From Phallusia fumigata (Eukaryota; Chordata; Ascidiacea; Phlebobranchia; Ascidiidae), in NCBI GenBank assembly GCA_008931825.1, contig QXVZ01011624.1:1-22934 (forward strand): DNA of 22,934 nt. The letters run 5' to 3'. Shown piece after piece: positions 10,753 through 21,600 of this stretch (positions are counted from its first letter, which is position 1; each line of letters starts with the position of its first letter). Position numbers and translations under genes: made by a program. The notes under the pieces were generated by a model. The model was not told the DNA's origin and searched no databases. It worked only from the letters and a program-made list of their open reading frames with translations.

Positions 10753-12378
10753 ATGCTCAAGACTGTTAAGACGAACGGCTCGTTGGTGACGATCGTAAAC
10801 ACCAACGACAACAAAACGTTCGTCATCAACTTGAATGACGTCACAGACCAGAGAAACGTCAATCTGACGTTGGCAGTGTTGGATTTTGTCATCTTGATCT
10901 ATATTGTGCTGGTTGCGTCATATAACACTTATGTTAAGCGGGGACACCATGGCAATCCATGTAAGTGTATAAACGTGAACCGGTGTATGCACATGAGTCC
11001 AACAAGGAGTTTTTAATGTGCATATTCTTGGCTTAATGTTGGTAACTTTCACCGGGCCAGACCTTTTATGAGACAAGAATGAAACTTTAAGTAAAAGTTA
11101 CTGCCGCCATTTGTAATGCTTTCTTGTGAGGTCAAAAAAGTTTAAAATTTCCTACAGTTTTTGAACAGATTCATCTACTAGTGTCATTGTTTCATTAGTT
11201 TTTGAAACCGTTTTAATCACCCCCACCTCGACAATACCTTTCGCCAAATAGCGCTGCCTTGTAGCTAAAAGCTCATGTTGCCAAAATGCAAGTGGGTGAA
11301 CTCGATGCATGCAAGTGCATTTAGGCTTACAGTACACTTCCTGTGAAATCTGTATGACATCCTGCTGCAAATGGTACCAAAATAAACCTGTACCTAGCGT
11401 ACACAAGGTGATCAAATTAAATATGAACGCTTTGTGGCTTTCAGTTGCTTTGCAGCTGCTTGACACGCAGATCGATTTGAAGTAGACTTATAGAAACCAG
11501 ATAGAGCGTTTAGGGCAATACAAATGAAATTGACAGAATTCTCTGTTTCAGATACACGGACCGGCAAGATATCAACGAAGGTATTCAATGCATGCAAAAT
11601 CGCTGCAACTGTCTTTCTAATGGGTCACATCGCAGTACAGGTTCCAGTAATTTGCGGGCGTTTCGGCAACTATTGCGACATATACAATAAGTTGGAATAC
11701 ACCATGGGTTTCGGGGTCATTTCCCTCACATACTTTGTTATATGGCTTCGAATCTACACTCTGTTTTACGGCAACCCAATGGCAAGGAACAACGTGAGCA
11801 AACCTATGAAAGCATTTAGCATTGCCTCAATCGTGTATTTCTTCATTATCGGGATTATCAACTATTTCCTCTTCGTGTTTTCGCCTTCGTACGTTTCAAC
11901 TGCGTATGGGTGTGCAAAGACGATGTCTAAAAAGCATTCTTTGCTGCCATGGATGGTCTTCGGCATTACCAACGCCATTTACCAGATTTGGATCTTTTTC
12001 CTGCTGATTTACCCTATGTACGTCCATCGCAGAAGAATGCGAAAGCATGGAATCAGATGTGATATCCACATCAGGTTAATTCGAAGGGCTACGGCCTCGA
12101 CGAGCATATGTCTTGCTCTTAACATGACATCAGTTGTGATTGGACTTTTCGAACACAACCGCCTCACCTATCTTCGCAATGCACTTATTAGCACAATACT
12201 AGTGGGCATTCTGTTGACATTGATTTGCACTTTTGACGACTGGAAGATGTGGTTTGTTCCGGGGTCATCAGTGACACACAGGAGAGAGTCGGAATCGAGC
12301 CCTCTTCGGCTAAATCGAATTTATCCGACGCGAGCGCATAGCAAAAACTCAAAGCCGAGATCGATTTCAGCCAAATGA
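10753..12378 (+). CDS. Receptor B: orphan seven-transmembrane GPCR-like protein, 344 aa, paralogue of receptor A
   Basis: Exon 1 is 10753-10960 (69 codons plus one base) and exon 2 is 11552-12378. The donor is GTAAGT at 10961 and the acceptor TTTCAG ends at 11551; the junction codon is TAT (Tyr70). An apparent ATG at 11524 is intronic. The N-terminal 36 residues carry sequons at Asn8 and Asn20, with another at Asn37 by the membrane. Seven hydrophobic segments follow the receptor A pattern. Cys111 and Cys190 match receptor A Cys119 and Cys198. Residues 134-145 read W-L-R-I-Y-T-L-F-Y-G-N-P. Other shared positions include P-x-Y-x-H-R-x-x-M-x-x-H-G after TM5 and I-C-x-F-x-D-W at the end of TM7. 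The C-terminal tail is longer and basic (many Arg, Ser and Lys, ending in SAK). Family unknown; a membrane receptor role is inferred from topology. Confidence 0.88.
10961..11551 (+). other. Receptor B intron, phase 1
   Basis: This 591-base GT-AG intron has a consensus GTAAGT donor and a pyrimidine-rich acceptor (TTCTCTGTTTCAG). It lies in the same loop and phase as the receptor A intron. A 104-codon minus-strand frame inside it has no support as a gene. Confidence 0.85.
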
Positions 12379-13559
12379 ATGGAAACGAATAGGTCGTTTC
12401 GTGCTGTTTTCAAAAGACTAGTGCCTACAGTCTGGTAGTCTCCAAAGGTCCAAAACAATGTGCTGGGACAGTGTTTATCTTACTTTTTCCCTGTACCCAC
12501 CCTTACCAGTTTACAAGCTCAACGGAAAAACGTATGAGTCCCAAAGGCACACTTAAACCGCATGCAAGGAGAAATGAAGTCAAAAGAAAACAATTTGATG
12601 TTATAAATTTGAGTCCACTTTGGCAACCTCTGTTTTTAAAATACTTTGCTCCGTCTGTGTTGAAAATTTAGAAATGTGGAAGACCTTTTCTATGTCAAGG
12701 TGGAAATCTTGTAAGTGTTAAATATTATTGTTATTTTTTGAAATTTTTGTTGTTACTGTATACACTAGACCAAATGCCTGAGAGCGTTCAAATTAAATAT
12801 GTTTCCGATTATTACATAAATAGCTCTTCGACTATTTTTTGTCAGAATGAACTTTAGCAGAAATATGAGTTTGGAAAAATCCCAATAATAAGGCTTGCTT
12901 GGCACTACTGCATGTAGTGAAAGGGCTATGGAGCCGATCTTTCAACTTTCTGTGGTTATTCAGATAAGGGGGCTTTTCAAGATATCTGTTCCGCCTATGG
13001 CGTCAAATACGTGAATTGAAACGTCAGTCATGGTAAAAGTCAGTAAGACTGAATACAGAACTAGAAAAGCAAAATCCCCGAAGATGTGAAGCGTAAAAAT
13101 TCACACTACAATTGGAAGAGGTATGTGCGCCCCCGCTACAAGAAGAACTGGGTACCGACATTCTGGGTGGACCCGAGTTTCTTAACCTTATTTGTTACAT
13201 AGTTGAGAAACGTTATCGTGGCCCACCATCACATCAGCATATCATACTTCTCTCGTCTAAGGCTTGACGGCTCTTGCCTTGCTCTTAATTCAAAAACGGA
13301 TTTGCTTTGTTGGCAGCCGTTCGGATATTTTTGAACACAGCAACACGTCAAGTTCGCCCATCTTGAAACTTGTATTTCGGTCAAATTAACGGCGAAACAA
13401 TTTCGGACGCGGTTAGATAGAAATCTCGACGCAAAGTTTTGGTGGGAAGTAAAGTGGGCTTGCAAGGGGCACGTACAGTTTTTATTGCGGAACAACAACG
13501 ACCGACTGTGACGCGTACAGCTGCGAAGGAACAAACGACAAACACACGCACATTTTCAC
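12379..13559. other. Receptor B 3' UTR and intergenic sequence
   Basis: No further gene is seen. A variant poly(A) signal ATTAAA at 12792-12797 lies 414 bases after the receptor B stop and is followed by T-rich sequence. A canonical AATAAA does not appear until 13573-13578. Confidence 0.4.
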
Positions 13560-13607
13560 ATTTTTTCTGCGTAATAAACTGGAGGCGTACGTAACGGGGG
13601 AAGGGCG

Positions 13608-13621
13608 GTTGCTATAGCGAC
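13608..13621. promoter_or_regulatory. X-box-like (RFX) site
   Basis: GTTGCTATAGCGAC is an imperfect inverted repeat close to the RFX X-box consensus (GTTGCYATRGCAAC-like). RFX sites often drive ciliary genes in animals. A TATA-like CTATATATG at about 13880-13888, a TGACGTCA at about 14103-14110 and a CACGTG at about 14156-14161 follow, so 13.6-14.2 kb may be a promoter. No plus-strand gene could be found downstream of it. Confidence 0.25.
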
Positions 13622-15566
13622 GAGGCTGCGCACATTCCTGCTTGATAGCGACGGAACATTTTTTCCGGATTTTTTTTCCGGACGTTTTTAGGGCCTCTTT
13701 ACAAATTGTTTATATCGAGGACAACTGACTAAAACACATAGTGATTTTACCAGGCCATAGCAGCAGCGTCAACTGAAAAAAGTTTTGTATGGGCGTTTAA
13801 ATGCCTAAAACAATTTGCTAACTTTACACGTAAACGGAATGTATTATTGGCATACCATGTAACACGGATAGACTGCCGCGCTATATATGTGCTTCGCAGC
13901 AGTCAAACTTGCGTTTCCAAAGCGTAATTAGAGGTTGGAAGCATGCTGAATATAGCGAGCGTTTTTAAAGGGTTGTATTGTATACGCGTGTAACATGGCA
14001 ACTGTCCTCAACACAAGCAACAAAGAAGCGTTACTATTCCCAGCAACGTCATTGCTTCAATTTAGCAGCCAAATCGCGCAGTTTTAACGAAATCGCCACT
14101 GCTGACGTCATATTTCACGGTCCACCGAGCACGCGAGTGTCGGCAAAACACTGTCACGTGATTTGAAGTCGTGACATGGTCTTAAAATAGTGGTACTATG
14201 AGAAACGTTCGAAAAACGTGTTTTCGCTAAAATGAAGGAGCAAGGACTAGGATTTCAAGCGGAAATTTTACGTAAATCTTGCACGCCTGTGGAAATGCTA
14301 AGCGACGTTTTTTATTCGCGTCGTGTGGAAGATTTAGTGTTTCGTAAACTAAGAGGTTAGGCCCTGTTCAAGCGGGACTTAAACGTTAATCTTGCATACC
14401 TACAAAAACCGTGCAAGGTGAAATAACAAGTTTCGTTTTTTAATCGCGTTGTGTGGGAAATGTTGGCCTTGCGTAGCCTCTGAGGTTGACCGTGGTTTCA
14501 TTAGTATGCGAAACATATTCTGGGGAGTGCGTATGTTACAAGTGACAATATTTAAATGGTGTTTAGCTACGGTAGTTCATTGCGCCAAACTCTTCAGTCG
14601 GTCATAGAATAATAAACGAAACAATGCGACAAACTAAGCAGCATTAACGGAGATTTGGATTCAACTGTAAATCGAAATATATTTCAAGTCACACGGCTGG
14701 CGAAAATTAACATTTGGGCAAAGACTCGTGTGTAAAAATTTCGTAACATTACAGCCAAAAAAGCGAACAAGTGTTCAAATTAAACGCGATCCTAAGTTTT
14801 GAAGTAGTGCTTAAAGTAAATGACAAATGAACTTGATTTATTGCTGACACACACCTATATGGAATGCAGCAATGTCAGTGTAAATTCGACTGTGTACCAA
14901 CACAATGGAACTTTAGAAGACAAATTACCATGTCTACGGTGCTTTTTGAAGAATTATTTCGAGGCGATATTTCAATTAATGTGGCAAACGGGTGGTCGCG
15001 ACCCTTTCCGGAACAATTTTTTTACGCCTTTTTGCACAGATTCGCAAGACAGCTACACACGCACAGACAGAAAAAAAACAGTCAAACGGACAGACAACAG
15101 CACACGTGGAAACCGAACACAATGTTGTTTGAAGCGAAAGGAAGCCGACAAACAAGGGGAACTCCCCACAACGAGAAGCCCGGTCATTATTAATAGCAGC
15201 AAAAACGCGAGAGCTGTAGACTGCAGAAGTCATGCGACTTATTTAGCTACACTATTTTTGACAAGTCAAAAACGCACGGCAAGTAAAAACTGGACTTTAT
15301 GGGGTGGAAAAGCCAGAAAAGCCTTAAATGCGTCAGAACCCCGCTTTAAAATAGATTAATTTTGGAAACAAGCCTCCCCTATATGCGTTTGAATATCATT
15401 CATTTGTTTTTCAATTTAAAACAACCTTACTTGCATTGCACACGAATTTTGCCCCACAAAAAATCAGTATACAGTCTGGGGTATAAGTGGCGTGGGAAAA
15501 AACGATGGCCTACGTCACAAAAGACATGGGGTCACTTCCGGTCAGTGAGTGTGTGCGTGTGTGACC
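13622..15566. other. Convergent intergenic region between receptor B and STT3B
   Basis: No coding gene can be supported. It includes the possible promoter elements above, a tandem duplication at 14254-14487, and the probable STT3B 3' UTR at its right end. A minus-strand AATAAA (TTTATT on the plus strand, 14837-14842) is the nearest canonical poly(A) signal I found after the STT3B stop. A 179-codon plus-strand frame (14820-15359) includes a low-complexity Lys/Thr/Arg stretch and lies opposite this UTR; I do not treat it as a gene. Confidence 0.5.
14254..14487. repeat. Diverged tandem duplication, unit about 113-120 bases
   Basis: The unit at 14254-14366 is repeated at 14367-14487. Matching landmarks in order are TTCAAGCGG, AATCTTGCA, CGTTTTTTA followed by TCGCG, GTGTGG, and GAGGTT. 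The first copy contains a 42-codon open frame from an ATG at 14231, which the second copy does not keep, so the similarity is at DNA level. Confidence 0.55.
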
Positions 15567-15695
15567 TCACAGTGATCGCTTTGTGCCGGCTCTGGAGCGC
15601 CGCCCGGCGGATTTTTGGGCCGAAAGTGGGCGGGTTCGAATACCCTTCTTTACAGAGTACTTATTCTTGATGTGCCCGCGCTTCTTTTTGTTTGT
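15567..15695 (-). CDS. STT3B: STT3B terminal exon: end of basic tail
   Basis: The acceptor is TTTGCGCAG. 42 codons and a stop follow. [18 protein letters not shown] matches the conserved KRGxIKNK...KKG tail of animal STT3B. The last 24 residues (IRTRPL... to KRSL) are Arg/Ser-rich, come from GC-rich DNA, and have no counterpart that I know. Confidence 0.88.
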   Translation of the reverse strand, partial: TNKKKRGHIKNKYSVKKGIRTRPLSAQKSAGRRSRAGTKRSL

Positions 15696-18600
15696 CTGCG
15701 CAAAAAAAACATGTTTGCATGTTGCATTAACTGGCAATCTGCACCAGACAACCCAGGGGGTGGACAATTATTTTTCCATGGGGCCACATAAGAAACAGAA
15801 TATATAGTGTGTGGAGGGCCGGGCCAAAGGAACTCAATTCCGCACAATAATATAATTATGTAAAAAAATGGAGGTTGCCTTACAAAAAATATGTCATTTA
15901 TTCGATTAAATTTCCGAAATAATGGTAATTCGAAATATGGCCCGGGGGCTATGCAAGCAAAGCACTACGGTCTTAAAGCAAACTGTTGCAATTTTACCAG
16001 CGTTTTTGAAACTTGCACTTAAAAGGTGTTTAAACCGCGGATGGAAGCGAGTGTTGTAAAATCAAAACTTGGACAATTTATACGCAACGTAGATTGTTAT
16101 CTACAATTTGTTGGCCAAAATAGTTTTTTTAAAGCGACATGATTTATTATTCAAACGTTTCGGCAATTACTCACGGCATCTATCACAGATGCATCTCGTA
16201 TTAAAGTAAATATATTGGAAAAGGTTATATTGTTATTAACTGGAATAGGAAAGTTGTACTATTTGGAAGTAGACAGAGGATTGATTAAACGCGAGTAGTG
16301 GTGTTGTCGGGAGTTTAAGATGGTGCAATTTGTGCAGAAAAAAACTGTGCAAGTAACACTGCACTCATCCTACCTTGCGAGATATGTATTTCTGCTTGTA
16401 ACGCTTCGATGTGAGAGGATGACCCAGGGGTTTTCTGTTGGCGGGCTTCAACACTCTGCAAAGACAATGTTTGGAATAATGCAAACATGAAAGAAGTCGT
16501 TTCCTTCAGTTTGAACATTGGCATGTACACAAAAAAAGGAAAACAGCTATCATCGATGCTCATGTTGGTATCGCTCATTGCATACTATCAGCATAGATAA
16601 AAACAATTGAACAATCATGGACAAGTTGTAGGGAAAGACCAATGAGATAGCAGACAATTTTTTTCAAAAATGTTTACAAATTACGCCTTCTTTAAAATAT
16701 TGACAGGCCGAGTTAAGACAAAACCTATGATCTTGCTTATTGTTTTGGCTCATCACTGCTTTTGACAGTGACAAATAAAGGGTCAAAATAAACGACATTT
16801 TACACGAAAAAGCACATTGTACACCACAAGGCCTTAAAACCTTTTCAAGCAAATAAATCTACATGTCAGCGGACTGAACGCTCTCCAGTGAAAAAACAAC
16901 AGTAAAAAGTTACCAAAATTCTACGCCAGCTTATGCAACGTACTTGTAGATCCTGACCAGCCAATGTTCGGAAGTGAAAGCTTCCTCCAAATGTTCGAAA
17001 CTGATGTCTTTGTTGCCGATTTCGGCGTTACGAGTTCGGTCGAATCCTGGTGGGGAACGGAAATCTAGTTGAAGTTCCCCAAACCTAAAAATAACACGCG
17101 AAATGTGAACGGTTGGGAAAAAGGTCAGTGACAAAAAAATCAGACCCTTTTCAGATCAGCGAGGGCGGGTTTGTTACGGGAGAGTGGTTTATTCCGAAGG
17201 AAAAGTCCTTTCTTTGCTTTGCGGATTATTGAGTTTCATTACACTGACAAGAAACATAGGATAGGCGTCTTCATACAACTCTAAATCTTGGTTGCGGGGA
17301 GTTTCAACGTAATATTGTACCAATTTTTTTTTACAATTTTCAATGTGAAGTAAAGCGCCAAATTAAGATTGTTTAGTTGAACTAGTGTATTTATATGCAT
17401 AAAACGCAATTAAAGTATTCGACGAATAGAATTCAAATGTCCCATGTGTTTTGTTTTCTTAAAAAAACGTCCATCAAATAACCCCCATTTTTTGGGGTCG
17501 TCTCCCCCGTAACCCCGTCTATGCTTCGCAGTCTGTTAAAGTTGACATCATCATCAGGCGTGCTGACGTAACGCCCAAAATCTTTAACAGGGGAAGCGAA
17601 AGAAACTTGGTGCAATGTTGTGAAATAGGGAAGCGTGGTTATTCAAGCGCAGCAAACACGTGACGGCTGCCCGAGGAGAGAAGGGAAGTGTTGGCAAAAC
17701 TCTCGAGTTACTGCTAAGCGCAGATTACATTTCTGTGGACGTCATCACAGGATGTGCCTGGCGAGACGCTGGGATTTTTGCAGAGGTCAGCTGTCGAAGG
17801 CTATTTTTGGGCGTTTCGAGGTAAAATTGGCCTTTCGCTATTTTCGGTGTGGGTAAAGAAAGTTTGAGCAATTAAAACGTTTGCAAATTTTAAAAGCATA
17901 AAACAAAAAAGTCAGTGCTCCTTGTGGTCCAAAATAGGTGAACTGCTAAAAAAGCCATGAACCTCCTATTTCCGTTAACACTTTGCAAAAAACTTGGAAA
18001 TTTTATTAAACAGTAAACACAGATAAACAAATTCAGTCATAGTCCTTATATATTCAACCCGTTTTTTGGTCAATTTAATTCACCCACCTGTAGTAGCTCA
18101 TCTTGTACATGAGACAGTTGAGCAAAGTGGGCGACCCCTCCCTGTCGACACGGAATTCACCGTTCGGTGTAAAGTATTTGCTTTCCTTGATGTCCTGAGG
18201 GTGTTCTCCCTCGGCAATCCGCACCTACGATACAAATATGATGATAAAGGCGGTTCCTACAAAGCAATCTTGTGGTCATGCAGGGCCTACGAAAGCCTTT
18301 CGTCCTTTTTCCTCTATGCTTTATTATTTGTATATACTCGCGCCTGTGGTTTTAATTATAGTTCCAGACCATTGCTTTACAGGACCGTCAAAAAAAGACT
18401 TCAGAACTATTGTGATAAAAATTTACAGTTCAGTTCCACTAACGATTTCAATAAAGCTTTAAGAGGTTTCATAAACAAGGGGCGGAGGAATGCAACCATG
18501 AACCAAAAGGAATCCGGTCATTTTTTGTGAATGCCATGTCGTGGTTTGAAGAGGTGAAACCTTTACATGGGCATATCAAGTTTATCGGCAATAACAAACA

Positions 18601-21600
18601 AAGAGCAACGTTTACAACATAGGATTCTATGTACGTCAGAATGTATACTAGCGAACACCAAGCTTGCAAAGTGAAATATAGGTGTGGCTTGCAGCAACGT
18701 GTGGGTAAGAAAAACCTATCTTGTGGTGGGATTCGAACCCACGACGCATCCAACACATAATAAACTGAGATACACAGACGTCGTGACATCACCAGCCGAA
18801 TTCGAATCAGACATAGCTGATAATGAGTTTATCAATATTCGTATTTATGTAATAGTGCCCATGTAACACACGTACGTCAGTCCAGATAAACTACCGTGAA
18901 AAAAGTATTTCTAAATTTGCAAATTTCTAAATAAAGGGCCAGTCCAGGACGCACCATCCAAAGAAACTTGTTAATGTCGTCACCAGAGTAACCGATCATT
19001 CCTCCGAAGATGATGAGGACATAATCCACATCCAACATCCTCATGATCTCAATTGACTTGTCCTCTGTAGACGCCATGGCCTTCCCAACCTACACAGAAA
19101 GCATAGGGGGTTGTTTGGTGTAAAAATAGACAGTCAAGAAAATCAGCGGTACTTAATCCCACTAAATCAACACCAAGATGAAGAATGAAAAGTCATAGAA
19201 AATACGTAAACAGCTTCAAGCTCAAAATACTGAAAAAAATCATAAACATTCCAAAGGCTTCGAAGTAATTCTTGTTTAAACAAAATATTAGGGATACCGG
19301 GTTGGATCTTTATCCCAAACATGCTACCGAACATTTGCCGTCTCATTGCTTGACTAAGCATAAAACTGATGGTCAGTGCTGAAGTCAAATTTTTAGGCAG
19401 TTTTACTACATTTTTGCAAATGTATCGTTACGATATACATGTGTGGCAACACACCGAGGAGTTTAGTAGAATAACATCGAATACCTTCCGCTTTGATCGA
19501 GGCCAACAAAAATTCATCAATTCGATAAAAATACTTGGGTTTGGAGTTAAAAAATTGCAAAGCTTTAAACTACTTCTTATGCCGCTTTATTCTTCCCAGA
19601 TTTTCTGTTTATATTATCCGCAACCGCACAGCTAGATATTTGACAATGGAAACTTTGATTTCCTAGTTAGCAGTTCACGGAACAGATGTGTGTATAGAAT
19701 TTTCATTTGGTGCCGCACCCGGTTACAGTAAACACGCTTTCTTTAACAAAACCGAATTTAAAACTCTTTTTATTTACAAGCGGAATCATAAAGTGCTTCG
19801 TGTTACATTCCTTGGTAGTGAGAAGCAAGCCACCCAAAGTTCCCTTTGTAGCAAAACTCGGGAAACATCACGCGCCCAAGCGGGTTACGTCAGTGGCTAG
19901 AGGGAAAACCCGTTGCTGTTCAGTTTCAACTCTGCTTGTTTATAAAACTGAAACCACCGAGCTTTTGCTACAGCTTTAAACACCCACACATCTGCGTTGG
20001 CGAAGAAAGACGACATCACCGAACGCAGGCAAACACATCAATTACCATTACAAAGTAGGTAGATTTTTACTCAACCACGCAAAACAAAATGTTTAAACTG
20101 GAAGTTAGTCGCCCACACAATCAGCGAACAATGCATGTCAACACAGTTTTAGATGACTGGTTTTGTTTAAATTGGAATTCAAGGCAAAGAATAAGTTCCT
20201 AAGTTGGACATCATACGGAGTGGGAAAAAACGGTAAATACTTGGCATTAGTCCAAAAGCGTTTTATCGCAGGTTTCTCCAACACTACACTACTTGACCAA
20301 GCTTGGTTTTTTTAATAACCGCGCATAATACAAGTCGCATGATACAAAGTCGCAGTTAAAAAGTGCCAAATCAAATTTGTCATTACACCAAACGCAGCCA
20401 ACAATTACGTCTGTGTGCATAAAACCTTTGCTTGTGCAAGTAACTTATAAAGGCCAAGGTTGAAAGCAAGCTCTTGCTCTGGAAATGAAGCGAAGCTCTT
20501 TTGAAATAGCAACGAAGCCTTACCAGCGCGATGTGACTGTTGTTCCAGGTGTTATTGTCCACCAAGGTGGTTCGGTTTGCCATCCCCGCTATCTGGTATC
20601 CGTAGTCCCACCACGACATAACCCGTGCCCGGTCATGCGTGTTCTGACGCAACCAGTGATACGCTTCACGGAAATCGTCGAGGATCACTCGCGACCTGTC
20701 AATCAAAAGAAAAAAAACAGATATTTAGCGCCATCTCGCGGTAGAAAAAGTAAAGAAGCATTTGTTCTTGGAGAGTTTTTGCAGGGTCAGCTATCGAAGG
20801 CTATTTTTGGGGGGTTTTAGGGAAACTTAGCCTTTGGCGCTATTTTTGGTTTGGGTAAAGAAAGTTTGAGAAAACAAAACGTTTGCAAATTTTGAAAAAA
20901 TAAAACGAAAAAGTCAGTGTTCCTATTAGTCCAAAACAGATGAACTGCTATAAAAGCCATGAACCTCCTATTTCCGTTAACACTTTGCAAAAACTCCAAA
21001 AGTTAATTAAACAGTAAACACAGATAAACAAATTCAGTCATAGTCCTTGCATATTCAACCCGTTTTTGGTCCATTACTGAAAGTTACAAACACCTTGTTA
21101 AAGCAATGCCTATTTCAGATTTACACAAAAGCATTTACATACTTTGCACCTACTCAGTAAAGGATACAAACAGAAGTCAAGGTCAACAAAGGTTTCCTTA
21201 AACTAATTATTCCTAAAATAAATTTGCTCCCATTCCCTTTACTGGCAAAAAAGAAACAATTTACCCATCGTTATTGTAGGAAGCCAACACCACACTGGGA
21301 CTCGAGTAAGCATTGCTCGTCACCCAAGTGCAATGTACCACGAACAGCATCAAGATGAGGAGCATGGACATAAGAGCAAGGCCCTGAAGTAAAAGAAAAA
21401 GTTACTTAAGTTTCTTTCAAACCACTTGTGTGTGTTGGTTGGTTTACTGGCAGACTGCTAAATCTAAAAAGTCCTGCTTACACAATCTGTCCTTTAAAGA
21501 TGTAAGTTATTTGAGTATTATTGACACATCTGTATCTTAGTTTGTTTACCTTAAGATTTGCTCCAAGTCCAACATTTTCCTGTTTATTCTTCTTGTATGT

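Noticed and set aside
11152-11466. 104-codon minus-strand frame within the receptor B intron
   Set aside because: No domain, no splice or poly(A) context; treated as chance.
11524-11551. ATG at the start of the long receptor B frame
   Set aside because: These codons lie before the acceptor TTTCAG and are intronic; exon 1 supplies TM1 in the correct phase.
14231-14359. Short ATG frame followed by a GTTAGG donor-like site
   Set aside because: It falls in one unit of a tandem DNA repeat whose second unit does not keep the frame, and no second exon fits.
14820-15359. 179-codon plus-strand open frame
   Set aside because: Longest spurious-looking frame: a Lys/Thr/Arg low-complexity stretch, no domain, no promoter or poly(A) logic, and it lies opposite the likely STT3B 3' UTR.
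15630-15660. tRNA-like T-arm on the plus strand
   Set aside because: GGTTCGAATAC lacks a proper five-base stem and any acceptor or D-arm, and the DNA is coding for the STT3B tail.
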